From a virus, in the IMG/VR virus record IMGVR_UViG_3300035698_005240, positions 1 to 52,332 of that record: DNA of 52,332 nt; one strand, 5' to 3'. Under the pieces are notes generated by a model that saw nothing but the letters and a program-made list of their open reading frames with translations, made no database searches and was not told the origin of the DNA. The position numbers and the translations under genes are program-made. How positions within the stretch are numbered: the stretch's first letter is position 1; every line of letters begins with the position of its first letter. Below are positions 37,546 through 45,231 of this stretch, piece by piece.

Positions 37546-37719
37546 ATGAACGCTTACAAGTATAAAATTACCCACGCTAATGGCATGTATTGCATTGCAG
37601 ACCCTGTTTGCGGGGTGATATTTGCCGAAGTTAAAACTTTCGCAGAGATCACACCTGCTATAAAGCATCACGAAAGCCAGCTTGACACCCAAATTGGCGA
37701 GCAGTGGTCTGAGGTATAA
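37546..37719 (+). CDS. small hypothetical protein, 57 residues
   Basis: MNAYKYKITHANGMY, ADPVCGVIFAEVKTFAEI. Packed between stop and start codons of its neighbours. Unknown function. Confidence 0.7.
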   Translation: MNAYKYKITHANGMYCIADPVCGVIFAEVKTFAEITPAIKHHESQLDTQIGEQWSEV

Positions 37720-38061
37720 ATGGAATATACAGACCCTTTAATTCTGTCCTCAGTGTTTGCTTTGCATTTTGTAGGAGACTTCGTTATGCAGACGCGAACT
37801 ATGGCAGAAAACAAAAGTACTAGTATTAAATGGCTTTCTAGCCATGTTGCAGTATACTCCATGTTTCTGCTTCCCTTTGGTGTATGGTTTGCTTTACTAA
37901 ACGGTATACTACATTTTGCTACAGATTACGTCACCTCCCGACTTACAAGTAAGGCTTGGAAGGAAAAGAAAACACATAAATTTTTTACTATAATCGGAGT
38001 CGATCAACTAATCCACTCATTGTGCTTAGTTTGGTCCTTGTACTTCTTAGGCATCATCTAA
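37720..38061 (+). CDS. DUF3307-type membrane protein
   Basis: 113 residues with three or four hydrophobic helices. FALHFVGDFVMQTRTMAENKS, LNGILHFATDYVTSRL and KFFTIIGVDQLIH are the conserved charged segments of the phage DUF3307 family. Located in the host inner membrane; role unknown. Confidence 0.85.
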   Translation: MEYTDPLILSSVFALHFVGDFVMQTRTMAENKSTSIKWLSSHVAVYSMFLLPFGVWFALLNGILHFATDYVTSRLTSKAWKEKKTHKFFTIIGVDQLIHSLCLVWSLYFLGII

Positions 38062-38768
38062 TGTCAGAAACATTTGTAATTAGTGATTTACATTTAAATC
38101 ACCGCAATATTATCAAGTACCGTCCGCAATTCAGTACAGTTGAAGAGCATGACGCGACCATCACACAGAACGTCCTAGAAACAGTCTCTAAAAAAGATAG
38201 CTTATGGCTTCTTGGAGATTGTTTCTTTGACGAACCTTCCATACAGCTTTTAAGGCTCCTCAAAGACAAAGGTGTTATAGTTAATTGGGTTCTAGGGAAC
38301 CATGATACCGACAACGCAAAGCGCCAACGATTAATCCGACAAATCCTGCAAGAAGACTTAGTGTTTCGAGTGGGCAGTCTATTTAAGCGTGGTGGATTTT
38401 GGTTTTCACATCACCCTGTGCATCCCTTAGAGTTGAGAAATTCTTTCAATGTGCATGGACACGTTCATGCGGCTACTCTCCCAGACAACAGGTACTATAA
38501 CGTATCTTGCGAGAACTTGAATTATACCCCAATCAGCTACTTTTACCTTAAAGAACTCTTTTACGGAAATGGCGAAAATAACTATATCGCCCCCGAAAAT
38601 ATAACACCAGCAAACACCACGTCTAATCGACCTAAGTTTAGATGTGATTGGTGTGGCGCGCCTTGCAAAGAGAGTGGAGTGCAAATACCCCTAGATGAGA
38701 TTCCTTGTCTAGAAGAGTACGACGAAACTGAAACTAAGCCCACAACATGTAATAATTGTAAGCCATAA
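38061..38768 (+). CDS. calcineurin-like phosphoesterase with C-terminal zinc finger
   Basis: 235 residues from ATG 38061 (TAATG overlap). ISDLHLNHRN, LLGDCFF, VLGNHD, FSHHP and VHGHVH are the five phosphoesterase motifs. Residues about 195-235 add CDWCGAPC...CNNC, a likely zinc ribbon. Phage enzymes of this type hydrolyse nucleotide or RNA phosphoesters; substrate unknown. Confidence 0.85.
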   Translation: MSETFVISDLHLNHRNIIKYRPQFSTVEEHDATITQNVLETVSKKDSLWLLGDCFFDEPSIQLLRLLKDKGVIVNWVLGNHDTDNAKRQRLIRQILQEDLVFRVGSLFKRGGFWFSHHPVHPLELRNSFNVHGHVHAATLPDNRYYNVSCENLNYTPISYFYLKELFYGNGENNYIAPENITPANTTSNRPKFRCDWCGAPCKESGVQIPLDEIPCLEEYDETETKPTTCNNCKP

Positions 38769-38780
38769 AAGGAACATAAA

Positions 38781-39269
38781 ATGTTTAGACGTAAAGAAGA
38801 AGTGGTAGTATTAACAGTAGCAGAACAAATAGCGCAAGCGAAGAGTCAGCTAGAGGAACTAGAGGGCGCTCAGTCCTTAGTAGACCAGGTTGTAGACTTA
38901 ACCGACACAGTAGAAAGGCTGAAAAAAGATAAAGCTAACGCGGATAGAAAACTTGATTACAGCAAAGAACTAGCGGACAACCTGAATCTTGAGATACTAG
39001 CTCTTAAGAACGAGCATAAAATGGCGACAGAAGACCTGGCTCACATGATTAAGATGAAGTCCGAACGTGCTGCGCTAGAACAAGATAAGTTTAAAGCTGC
39101 ACAAGAAAAGAAGTTCGCTACAGACCTAGCGGAAGCTACTAAGTCTCACCAGAATGCTCTTACAGACATCCTTAAGTCTCAGATAGAAAAAGGCGATGCC
39201 TTAGTTGAGCGCATTATCGCAAGACTACCAGACGCTAGCATTGCTATTAAGCACAAGACTAAAGACTAG
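38781..39269 (+). CDS. coiled-coil protein, 162 residues
   Basis: Long heptad-rich stretch (residues about 12-125), charged, no membrane segment. AAAGGAAC precedes the ATG. Structural or scaffold role possible; not recognised. Confidence 0.7.
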   Translation: MFRRKEEVVVLTVAEQIAQAKSQLEELEGAQSLVDQVVDLTDTVERLKKDKANADRKLDYSKELADNLNLEILALKNEHKMATEDLAHMIKMKSERAALEQDKFKAAQEKKFATDLAEATKSHQNALTDILKSQIEKGDALVERIIARLPDASIAIKHKTKD

Positions 39270-39742
39270 TGCATAAAGAGAAGCGCTGTGTGCTGGAAAG
39301 TAAGGCATATGCCAAGTCTAGGAATGTAGGCTTGGCATTTGACTTCTGCCACATGAGATGCGTGTGGTACCTAGACGCTACTTTAGGCTTTTACACAACT
39401 AGAAAGGTATTACCCCTCGTCGAAGAAGACTACATGATTCTCCTTGTTCAGAACATGTGCGAAGCACTTGAGGAGCAGCTCAAGAACAGCAACCAGTATT
39501 CGGCTATTAGTGAAAACCCTAGATTCCGCGAAAGGAAATACCACGGGCCTGTAAGTATAAGTTCAAGTACATATGGTTCTGACCTTCAATACCAGCTCAG
39601 ACAAAACCGGGATAAGCAAGAGGCCGAAAAAATATCTTGGACTGAACATCGTAGACGTGAAGAAGAAAAGAAAGCACCAGCAAGCAACGTACCGCTACGA
39701 GAGCAACTTCAACAGGAGACAGACACATGGCTAAAAGATTAG
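39269..39742 (+). CDS. hypothetical protein with C-terminal LREQLQ..TDTWL motif
   Basis: 157 residues, GTG start overlapping the previous TAG. The C-terminal 16 residues (PLREQLQQETDTWLKD) match the end of the next gene product (SFREILQKQTDLWLGD), as does the basic beta-rich middle. The two look like diverged tandem paralogues. Unknown function. Confidence 0.65.
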   Translation: MHKEKRCVLESKAYAKSRNVGLAFDFCHMRCVWYLDATLGFYTTRKVLPLVEEDYMILLVQNMCEALEEQLKNSNQYSAISENPRFRERKYHGPVSISSSTYGSDLQYQLRQNRDKQEAEKISWTEHRRREEEKKAPASNVPLREQLQQETDTWLKD

Positions 39743-40173
39743 TCGAGTACTCGTATGAAAACCCTAAGAATCCTAATAGCAAAACAGTTAACTTGGATGA
39801 GGAGAGATATAGGGGGCGTATTAACATCTACATAGCTAGTGCATCCAGGCAGGTAGCTATTAATGAAAATTGCACTATCTCCCTAAAGTATGTCAAAAAA
39901 CTTAATTTGTGGGAAGTTACTGTTCGAAGACAGGGATTCTTCAGACGGGCCAAGGTTAAGCAAATTAACATAAGCTCTATGCCTAGACACGTATATGCCA
40001 TGTGTAGGTTTGTTAGACGGAGAGAAGTAGAAACTAACAAATCTCTTTCAGTAGCAAACTGGGATGAATGGAATGACCGTGTAGCTAGGGAGAGGGAAGA
40101 GAAGCCTGTAGTTTTGAGCTTTCGAGAAATATTACAAAAACAAACAGACCTATGGTTAGGGGACGCAATATGA
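39727..40173 (+). CDS. paralogue of 39269-39742
   Basis: 148 residues. Basic, beta-rich core (LNLWEVTVRRQGFFRRAK) and the shared C-terminal FREILQKQTDLWL segment. Its start lies inside the previous gene. Unknown function. Confidence 0.65.
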   Translation: MAKRLVEYSYENPKNPNSKTVNLDEERYRGRINIYIASASRQVAINENCTISLKYVKKLNLWEVTVRRQGFFRRAKVKQINISSMPRHVYAMCRFVRRREVETNKSLSVANWDEWNDRVAREREEKPVVLSFREILQKQTDLWLGDAI

Positions 40174-40370
40174 AATCTGTGCTAACAGGAAACACTCGGT
40201 TTAGAGCAGAAACCAGATGGTTTAAGCCACCTCTAGTAGTTTTACAACTTGAGATGAGAGGTAACCACCCCGACCATGACGTTTACCATTTATGGGCGGA
40301 AGAATGCACTTGGTGGGTAGATGCTGAACCCCAGCAAGTTATGCCCTCCTCACTAGTATTAGTTGTATGA
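40170..40370 (+). CDS. small protein, 66 residues
   Basis: ATG 40170 overlaps the upstream TGA and follows GGGGA. Tryptophan-rich (ETRWFKPPLVVLQL, YHLWAEECTWWVD). Unknown function. Confidence 0.6.
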   Translation: MKSVLTGNTRFRAETRWFKPPLVVLQLEMRGNHPDHDVYHLWAEECTWWVDAEPQQVMPSSLVLVV

Positions 40371-40485
40371 CTGTAGTAATACACATACTTGGATTACTTC
40401 GATAGTTGTGTCTGAGTGTAAACAATTAGACCGGAAGTGCCCTAGATGCGGCCTTGACGGTAAAGAGCTTAGGAGAAACAAATGA
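40363..40485 (+). CDS. 40-residue zinc-ribbon protein
   Basis: DCSNTHTW, VSECKQLDRKCPRCGLDG: a C-x3-H...C-x6-CPxCG zinc site. The frame opens right after a TAG; TTG at 40363 is the only start that keeps the first Cys-His pair (GTG at 40408 would lose it). Stop overlaps the next ATG (ATGA), which supports translation. Confidence 0.6.
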   Translation: MYDCSNTHTWITSIVVSECKQLDRKCPRCGLDGKELRRNK

Positions 40486-40883
40486 CAATAAGTATGAAAG
40501 CAGACCCCTCAACAACACTAACAAAACCAAAAATCAATGCATTCAGCTTCTGCCTAAAAGACGCTGAAACTGCTGCGCTTGAGATTTCTAGTGAGGGCAT
40601 CTTCCGAGTAAATGGTAGGGTTGTTACTAGAGATGCGGAGATTTACCACTCTTTAGTGCAGTTTTTCAGCGACTCTATCGAGCAAAAACAAGGTAAGCTA
40701 TGGAATGTAGTAGCTGATGCGGGACACCCCGCACTAAGCACAATCGTGTGGTATTACACAGCAGATGGCTTTGTAAACTATGGTATGTACTTAGGAGATA
40801 ACGAGTACTCAGGAATCTACGGAGGCCATAGCAACGTGACTCACTGGATGATGGCCCCTCCGACCCCGCCTCAAGAAATCTAG
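40482..40883 (+). CDS. DUF551-containing protein
   Basis: 133 residues. The C-terminal third, LWNVVADAGHPAL, VWYYTADGFVNYGMYLG and VTHWMMAPPTPP, is the DUF551 pattern (WxxV...P...DG...VTHWMPLPxPP) common in phage and prophage genes. Function unknown. Confidence 0.8.
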   Translation: MTISMKADPSTTLTKPKINAFSFCLKDAETAALEISSEGIFRVNGRVVTRDAEIYHSLVQFFSDSIEQKQGKLWNVVADAGHPALSTIVWYYTADGFVNYGMYLGDNEYSGIYGGHSNVTHWMMAPPTPPQEI

Positions 40884-40903
40884 TGCATATACCTAAACAA
40901 CAG

Positions 40904-40932
40904 TTGACTTTATACTCAATATTTGAGATAAT
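40904..40932 (+). promoter_or_regulatory. sigma-70 promoter for 40961 onward
   Basis: TTGACT, 17 bp, GATAAT. The GATAAT form with ATATACAT after it recurs at 51378-51383. Confidence 0.8.
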
Positions 40933-40960
40933 ATACATGTTGAAAAGTTAAGGAAGTAGC

Positions 40961-41089
40961 ATGAAAGAAGATATAAAATGCGTAAATTGTGGTCAAGAAG
41001 CACGATGGTGTGATTCTGTGGCTACGGAATACATTCGTAAGCACTTAGCTGCTATTGAAGAAGGAAAGACAGACAATGACCGAAGTTAA
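40961..41089 (+). CDS. 42-residue zinc-binding-like protein
   Basis: MKEDIKCVNCGQEARWC, a CxxC...C knuckle, then a helix. AAGGAAG precedes the ATG. Unknown function. Confidence 0.65.
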   Translation: MKEDIKCVNCGQEARWCDSVATEYIRKHLAAIEEGKTDNDRS

Positions 41090-41246
41090 AGTAGATAAAG
41101 TGTCGTACGACAAAGGGTTACGCGATGGAGCGCAGGCAATTATAGATGCTTTTACAGCAGACCCACAAATGACTACATTCGATACGCAGATGATGCTAAT
41201 AGCAATCGCTAACAGCGCACAAGGGAGATTAGATGCCGTCAAATAA
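41076..41246 (+). CDS. small helical protein, 56 residues
   Basis: ATG 41076 behind AAGGAAAG, overlapping the previous gene by 14 bp. KVSYDKGLRDGAQAIIDAF. Unknown. Confidence 0.65.
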   Translation: MTEVKVDKVSYDKGLRDGAQAIIDAFTADPQMTTFDTQMMLIAIANSAQGRLDAVK

Positions 41247-41445
41247 AAACGCCCTGTTTGAAGATGTAGCCCCAAAGCTTACCACAGACTTGACTAAAGA
41301 TCTGATGGATATGTACTACCAGGGTATTGACAATACTCTGGAAACTCTATTAAGTCTAGTAGAAGAAACTACTGATATTACTAGAGCTGAAATGATACAA
41401 GCTATAGAAAGCTTACAGAAGGTAAACCAAGAAAATGATAATTAA
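41233..41445 (+). CDS. small helical protein, 70 residues
   Basis: Overlaps both neighbours; acidic and helical (LETLLSLVEETTDITRAEM). Unknown. Confidence 0.65.
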   Translation: MPSNKNALFEDVAPKLTTDLTKDLMDMYYQGIDNTLETLLSLVEETTDITRAEMIQAIESLQKVNQENDN

Positions 41446-41860
41446 GGAAAAGAGTTTTTTAGGTAAGTTCTTAAACTTCGGAAATCTCACAATATACGAC
41501 AAGCCTTCTAACGCTTGTGACGTAGTACTTAGAACTGCCGCTCAGTTATCAATACTGGGCGGAGTAACATTTCTAGCAGTAGCACCTGTGTGGGTTATAG
41601 GCGTAGAATTATTACCTGGCGCTAATCATATACACGGTTACTTTTTCACCTTCTATGCGCTTATCGGACTAATGGAGCTTTTCTTAGCATTACTACTACC
41701 TGCATTTTTTGGCACTATGTTTTTGTGTGTAGCTAGTACGGAAGTAGTGCAAGGCTACTACTATAACAGCCCTAAACTCAGAGCAAAAGTACGTGCTACG
41801 AAAGAGAAAGTAGCTGTTTACTTCGAAGAAAACTGTGACCCAGTGGAGTGGAAAGACTAA
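41435..41860 (+). CDS. membrane protein, 141 residues
   Basis: Two strong hydrophobic helices (LGGVTFLAVAPVWVIGVELL; ALIGLMELFLALLLPAFFG) with a cytoplasmic, charged C-terminus. Unknown function. Confidence 0.7.
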   Translation: MIIKEKSFLGKFLNFGNLTIYDKPSNACDVVLRTAAQLSILGGVTFLAVAPVWVIGVELLPGANHIHGYFFTFYALIGLMELFLALLLPAFFGTMFLCVASTEVVQGYYYNSPKLRAKVRATKEKVAVYFEENCDPVEWKD

Positions 41861-42222
41861 TGTTTTACAAAGTAGATATGTCGAATAATAAAGAAGTATG
41901 GACGCACGAAGGCAGGCTTCACCGAGAGGGAGGGCTCCCCGCAGTAACTACACCGGAGGGCACTAAAGAGTATTGGGTTTCCGGAAAGCGTCACCGAGAG
42001 TCAGGCCCAGCGATTGAGGGAGTCTTCAGTAACGATGAATATTGGGTAAACGGGGAAGAGTACACGCAGTTCCAGTTTGAGAATCGACAAGGCTGCGTTA
42101 TCGAGTCCATGACAGTAGCGGGCGAGGTACTTTGGAAGATTAACGACGACCCCGCTGCGCTTAGCGACGTGCTGCGATTAGTCAACAGCTACCGTGATAA
42201 AAATAGCGGGAGTACGTACTAG
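41860..42222 (+). CDS. MORN-like repeat protein
   Basis: 120 residues from ATG 41860 (TAATG overlap). WTHEGRLHREGGLPAV, KEYWVSGKRHRESGPAI and DEYWVNGEEY form three short repeats of the (Y)W..G..HR..GPA type found in phage proteins of unknown function. Confidence 0.75.
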   Translation: MFYKVDMSNNKEVWTHEGRLHREGGLPAVTTPEGTKEYWVSGKRHRESGPAIEGVFSNDEYWVNGEEYTQFQFENRQGCVIESMTVAGEVLWKINDDPAALSDVLRLVNSYRDKNSGSTY

Positions 42223-42338
42223 TGGATAGTGCTACTAGATACACTTTGTCTCAGATGTTCAAGGCGTTTCTATCCGCTATAATACAAATCGCAGTCGCAG
42301 TCTGCCTAGTGCAGGTTGCGATTCTAATAATCAACTAA
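42222..42338 (+). CDS. 38-residue membrane peptide, GTG start
   Basis: GTG overlaps the previous TAG, nine bases behind GGGAG. One hydrophobic helix (FLSAIIQIAVAVCLVQVAIL). First of four tiny membrane genes in a row. Confidence 0.6.
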   Translation: MDSATRYTLSQMFKAFLSAIIQIAVAVCLVQVAILIIN

Positions 42339-42347
42339 GGAAAATCA

Positions 42348-42461
42348 ATGAATAAGTTGCATAATTTTTATCTAGGTATTGCAGCCAAAGTACTTATCTG
42401 TTTTGTAGTAGGACTCTGGATAGGCTTCGGCCTAGGCTATTTAATAATGGGGCCATTCTAA
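42348..42461 (+). CDS. 37-residue membrane peptide
   Basis: AAGGAAAA precedes the ATG. Helix KVLICFVVGLWIGFGLGYLI with glycine spacing. Second in the row. Confidence 0.6.
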   Translation: MNKLHNFYLGIAAKVLICFVVGLWIGFGLGYLIMGPF

Positions 42462-42565
42462 TGAGCAATAAAGCAGAAGTTGCTCTTTGGGTGGTGTTAT
42501 GGTTTGTGCTAGGAGTATGGGCCTGTAGGCTTTTCGGTTCTTTACTAATGAGTGGAGCAGCATAA
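42461..42565 (+). CDS. 34-residue membrane peptide
   Basis: TAATG overlap with the previous gene. Helix VALWVVLWFVLGVWACRLFG. Third in the row. Confidence 0.55.
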   Translation: MSNKAEVALWVVLWFVLGVWACRLFGSLLMSGAA

Positions 42566-42568
42566 AAA

Positions 42569-42667
42569 ATGAAAGAAGATATAATCTATGTATGCAGTAT
42601 TGTGGTCATAGTAATCTTATCTAGTATGTTAGGCAAGGCTTCAATCCAGTTTTTCTCAGCAGGCTAG
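42569..42667 (+). CDS. 32-residue membrane peptide
   Basis: ATG three bases after the previous stop. Helix IIYVCSIVVIVILSSMLG. Last gene before the terminator. Confidence 0.55.
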   Translation: MKEDIIYVCSIVVIVILSSMLGKASIQFFSAG

Positions 42668-42683
42668 AACGCAACAAAACAGA

Positions 42684-42712
42684 TAAGAGGGGCTTAATTG
42701 CCTCTTTTTATT
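42684..42712 (+). terminator. terminator of the + small-gene array
   Basis: AAGAG..GGC and GCC-TCTT form a stem with one bulge and a TTAATT loop, then TTTTT. Confidence 0.8.
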
Positions 42713-42786
42713 GCCTATTAAAATATTTCTACGTTTGTCTAGGCCTGCACAGATAGCTATTTCAACTCACCTATGGAAAATAATAC

Positions 42787-42815
42787 TTGTGTTCTGCCAA
42801 ATCTCATGGTATAAT
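42787..42815 (+). promoter_or_regulatory. promoter of the 42.8-43.3 kb non-coding transcript
   Basis: TTGTGT, 17 bp, TATAAT. No gene follows it on this strand. Confidence 0.65.
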
Positions 42816-42821
42816 AATAGT

Positions 42822-43352
42822 TCAGAATTGATGTGAAGCAAGAGCAACTTCCACTTTATATAACTCAATGCTAGCGAAATATTATCCTCTCTATTACTGC
42901 AATTATTCTTCTATGTAGCCTAAAGCGAAATAGAATCGAATGAATCCAGTAGATTAGAGTGACTTAATGTAAGCTAGCAGTAACCCAGAGATAACTTCGC
43001 TAATACGATATTTAATTCGTTTAAACAGCTCAAGTCTATCATAAATCTGGATAAGCCCGCATCAATATCTACACTGTCTTGTTTTAAGAAATACATTAAG
43101 AACTAATCATGCTGAATCCTCGTTATTCGTTTAAGCACCCCGGAAGACCCAATTTGGCCCTATTCGCGATTGGTCATTAAAAATCCTATTCACTTTAACT
43201 TAATTTATCTGAATTTACCTTGCTTGCTCCTCTCTAGCTGCTAGTTTATTCTTATTCCTCCTAGTTCTATAGACTTACTTTATTAGCGCTCGTATAGAGA
43301 TCGAAGATCTCATTATACAAGCAATAAAAAACCCTAGTTAAAGGGCTTTTGT
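42822..43352 (+). ncRNA. non-coding transcript or origin candidate
   Basis: About 530 bp with a promoter at one end, and at the other a GAGATC-GAA-GATCTC hairpin (43297-43311) and a terminator. Both strands are dense in stop codons and I see no credible gene. It separates divergent + and - transcription from the two sides, a position where an origin or a long regulatory RNA could sit. Repeated short words (GCTAGCGAAAT, AAAGCGAAAT, GTAAGCTAGC) are visible. Confidence 0.45.
43325..43352. terminator. bidirectional terminator at the end of the non-coding region
   Basis: AACCCT/AGGG stem with A-run on the left and CTTTT on the right, between the non-coding transcript and the convergent gene at 43355. 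Confidence 0.7.
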
Positions 43353-43354
43353 TG

Positions 43355-43624
43355 TTACTGCTGTAAAATATCTACCCACTCGTCTAGTTCAGTCCATAAA
43401 TCCGATCTAACTGTAGTCCCGTGCTTTGTTGTTACTATTCCAACCCCGCTGCGATTTATGTAAGAAAGAATTGCAGCGGGTGCGTATCCTAGTTCATCAC
43501 TGATTTGTATCACAGTTTCCATCTTCGGGGTTGTTGTTATTTTCTGGTCGATGTAGTCTAGTATTCTACGGCTAAACCTGTCTTCTATCTTCGTTATGTA
43601 ACTATAAGTGTCTGGTAGTGCCAT
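43355..43624 (-). CDS. HTH-like small protein, 89 residues
   Basis: MALPDTYSYITKIEDRF; ETVIQISDELGYAPAAILSYINRSG looks like a helix-turn-helix followed by a small wing (GIVTTKHGTTVRS). Possibly DNA binding. Overlaps the HAD gene by 23 bp. Confidence 0.65.
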   Translation of the reverse strand: MALPDTYSYITKIEDRFSRRILDYIDQKITTTPKMETVIQISDELGYAPAAILSYINRSGVGIVTTKHGTTVRSDLWTELDEWVDILQQ

Positions 43625-44057
43625 TTAGGAACCTCACTGCTTTCCATACGTGTGAACTAGATAAACCATACGACCCATCTATCTGCATAAAATTGTTACG
43701 TTGCCAATAGAGCATATCCGAGTCATCATCTATAATGAGATACTCTTCGTAGTCCTTATCTGCTAGGAATCTATGTATCTCATTGCCCCGTAGTGGGCCG
43801 GTTGTGTCAGTGAAGTCAGTAATCTCAAAGGTAAAACCTAATTGTTTAAATACTGAGTTCATGCTCTCTATGGTTTCACCTATCCTCCACGTACTAGAGA
43901 GAATAACGCTAACGCCAGTATCTTCTACGAGTACATTAAGGAACTTCACTTTCTCACTGTTGACTCGCCATATAGCTTTAGGGATTTTAACGTCATTTTC
44001 GATCTCCCTAGAGAAGCAATTAGCGACCCCGTCCATGCCTAAAAATAGATATTTCAT
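43602..44057 (-). CDS. HAD-superfamily protein with altered nucleophile motif
   Basis: 151 residues. KYLFLGMDGVANC sits where HAD enzymes have hhhDxDGV; the nucleophile Asp is Gly here. VSVILSSTWR gives the motif II Ser/Thr, and YLIIDDDSDML the acidic motif IV. It resembles the HAD domain of phage 5'-nucleotidase/RNA-repair-like proteins. Loss of the first Asp should abolish phosphatase activity. Confidence 0.75.
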   Translation of the reverse strand: MKYLFLGMDGVANCFSREIENDVKIPKAIWRVNSEKVKFLNVLVEDTGVSVILSSTWRIGETIESMNSVFKQLGFTFEITDFTDTTGPLRGNEIHRFLADKDYEEYLIIDDDSDMLYWQRNNFMQIDGSYGLSSSHVWKAVRFLNGTTRHL

Positions 44058-44216
44058 TTATGTCTCACCTCCTGATCTGAAGTGGCCTGTAGTGTTACGA
44101 AGATCGACAAATTTCTGTAGAGTGTTTATGACTTTCATAACATCTTCGTTTTGTGGGTTTTGCTCTGCACCTTCCACTAGGATTGCTATCTCTTCCTCAC
44201 TTATCAATGTATACAT
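44058..44216 (-). CDS. small helical protein, 52 residues
   Basis: MYTLISEEEIAILVEG, overlapping the previous stop as TAATG. Unknown function. Confidence 0.65.
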   Translation of the reverse strand: MYTLISEEEIAILVEGAEQNPQNEDVMKVINTLQKFVDLRNTTGHFRSGGET

Positions 44217-44371
44217 TATGTGTCTTCCTCTAGAACTTCCTCAAAGCCGTCTAGAATTGATTGCTGTTCTAGATACTCCAGAATGTCCAGATCACCTACT
44301 CTGGCACTGGTAAGTTCTATCAAGCGGGTAAGTGCTACCTTGTCAACTGTTACTGTATCTTTATTTGTCAT
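44216..44371 (-). CDS. small acidic protein, 51 residues
   Basis: MTNKDTVTVDKVALTRLIEL with an acidic end. GAGG precedes the ATG at 44371; the overlap with the gene above is 11 bp. Unknown. Confidence 0.6.
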   Translation of the reverse strand: MTNKDTVTVDKVALTRLIELTSARVGDLDILEYLEQQSILDGFEEVLEEDT

Positions 44372-44717
44372 AGGTGAAATCCTCAAAGGCAGGTGCATCA
44401 ATTAATTCAAGTATATACTCTTCTGCGTTACCACTTTCTGTTAGACTGATACGCACACAGGTAGCATATTCTATTAACTCCATGTCTACGTTATAAATAC
44501 CACCCTTCAAACCTACAAGCTCACGTATATTGTCGTTGTACGAGGCTTCCGTTGTATGTAGCTTTTTCTCTAGATGGTTGATCTGATCCATCAAATCATC
44601 TAAAGCAGCGTAGCCGTCTACTAATATGGCACTATCTAATTTTAGATGATCTTCTATTTGTTTTACTGTAAGTTTGACTGGTTCTTGCTTATTTGGAAAT
44701 TTAAGTAAATCGCCCAT
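44361..44717 (-). CDS. coiled-coil-like phage protein, 118 residues
   Basis: DLMDQINHLEKKLHTTEASY in the centre, acidic C-terminus. First gene after the promoter at 44745-44773. Unknown function. Confidence 0.7.
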   Translation of the reverse strand: MGDLLKFPNKQEPVKLTVKQIEDHLKLDSAILVDGYAALDDLMDQINHLEKKLHTTEASYNDNIRELVGLKGGIYNVDMELIEYATCVRISLTESGNAEEYILELIDAPAFEDFTYDK

Positions 44718-44744
44718 GTTTTGTGTTCTCCTATTTATAAAACC

Positions 44745-44773
44745 ATTATACGTTGTTTTGGGACTAAAGTCAA
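44745..44773 (-). promoter_or_regulatory. sigma-70 promoter for the 44717-43355 unit
   Basis: TTGACT, 17 bp, TATAAT on the - strand, directly below the terminator of the tRNA-Lys unit. Confidence 0.87.
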
Positions 44774-44778
44774 GACAT

Positions 44779-44809
44779 AAAAAAACCCACTGGGTTGAAT
44801 CAGTGGGCT
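44779..44809 (-). terminator. terminator after tRNA-Lys
   Basis: AGCCCACTG and CAGTGGGTT (9 bp) with an 8-base loop and a run of seven Ts on the - strand. Confidence 0.88.
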
Positions 44810-44881
44810 GAGATTTTGGCAGAACGCTTTATTTGTGTTCTTCTGAAACTACTATATATGCCAAAAGGTGGTTCTGAAAAA

Positions 44882-44958
44882 TGGTACCCCGAGAAGGATT
44901 CGAACCTTCGATCAATGAGTTAAAAGCTCACTGCTTTAGACCACTAAGCTACCGAGGC
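44882..44958 (-). tRNA. tRNA-Lys(TTT)
   Basis: Acceptor GCCTCGG/TCGGGGT (G-U rich), anticodon stem GTGAG/CTCAT with loop CTTTTAA, T-arm GAAGG-TTCGAAT-CCTTC, encoded CCA. The upstream gene ends inside it. Confidence 0.93.
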
Positions 44959-45113
44959 ATTAAAACTCTTTTGTGTTTCTGTACTATCTTTACCCATAAA
45001 GCATCAAGTTCTTGGTAGGACTCTTTTAGAAGTTCAAGTGCTTCCACTGTTTCTTCTATAGTGTAATCTTTCCCAGGCTTTGCTAGTAGCTCTTGAATTC
45101 TTTGATGGTTCAT
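44949..45113 (-). CDS. small helical protein ending inside tRNA-Lys
   Basis: 54 residues, MNHQRIQELLAKPGK and EEELLK-type helices (VEALELLKESYQELDALW). Its last codons ATG-CCT-CGG-TAG are the 5' end of tRNA-Lys. Unknown function. Confidence 0.65.
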   Translation of the reverse strand: MNHQRIQELLAKPGKDYTIEETVEALELLKESYQELDALWVKIVQKHKRVLMPR

Positions 45114-45137
45114 TATGGTTCCTTGATAGAAATAGAA

Positions 45138-45228
45138 TTAGTTTGATGAGTCTGCATACTCCTGCGTCAACAGGAGGCATCGCACGTTGACGCGCACAGG
45201 CCTTTTATAGGCCATCCCATCAAACTAA
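45138..45228 (-). ncRNA. pseudoknotted RNA closed by an 11-bp stem
   Basis: TTAGTTTGATG (45138-45148) pairs perfectly with CATCAAACTAA (45218-45228). Inside, CTCCT/AGGAG makes a hairpin whose eight-base loop GCGTCAAC (45164-45171) is the exact complement of GTTGACGC (45186-45193), so a pseudoknot is expected. A GGCCT/AGGCC hairpin completes it. Lies between tRNA-Glu and the 44949 gene; no open frame. Confidence 0.65.
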
Positions 45229-45231
45229 ATT

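Noticed and set aside
42787-43352. Protein-coding gene in the 42.8-43.35 kb gap
   Set aside because: All six frames are broken by frequent stops, and no frame combines a start, ribosome site and reasonable length.
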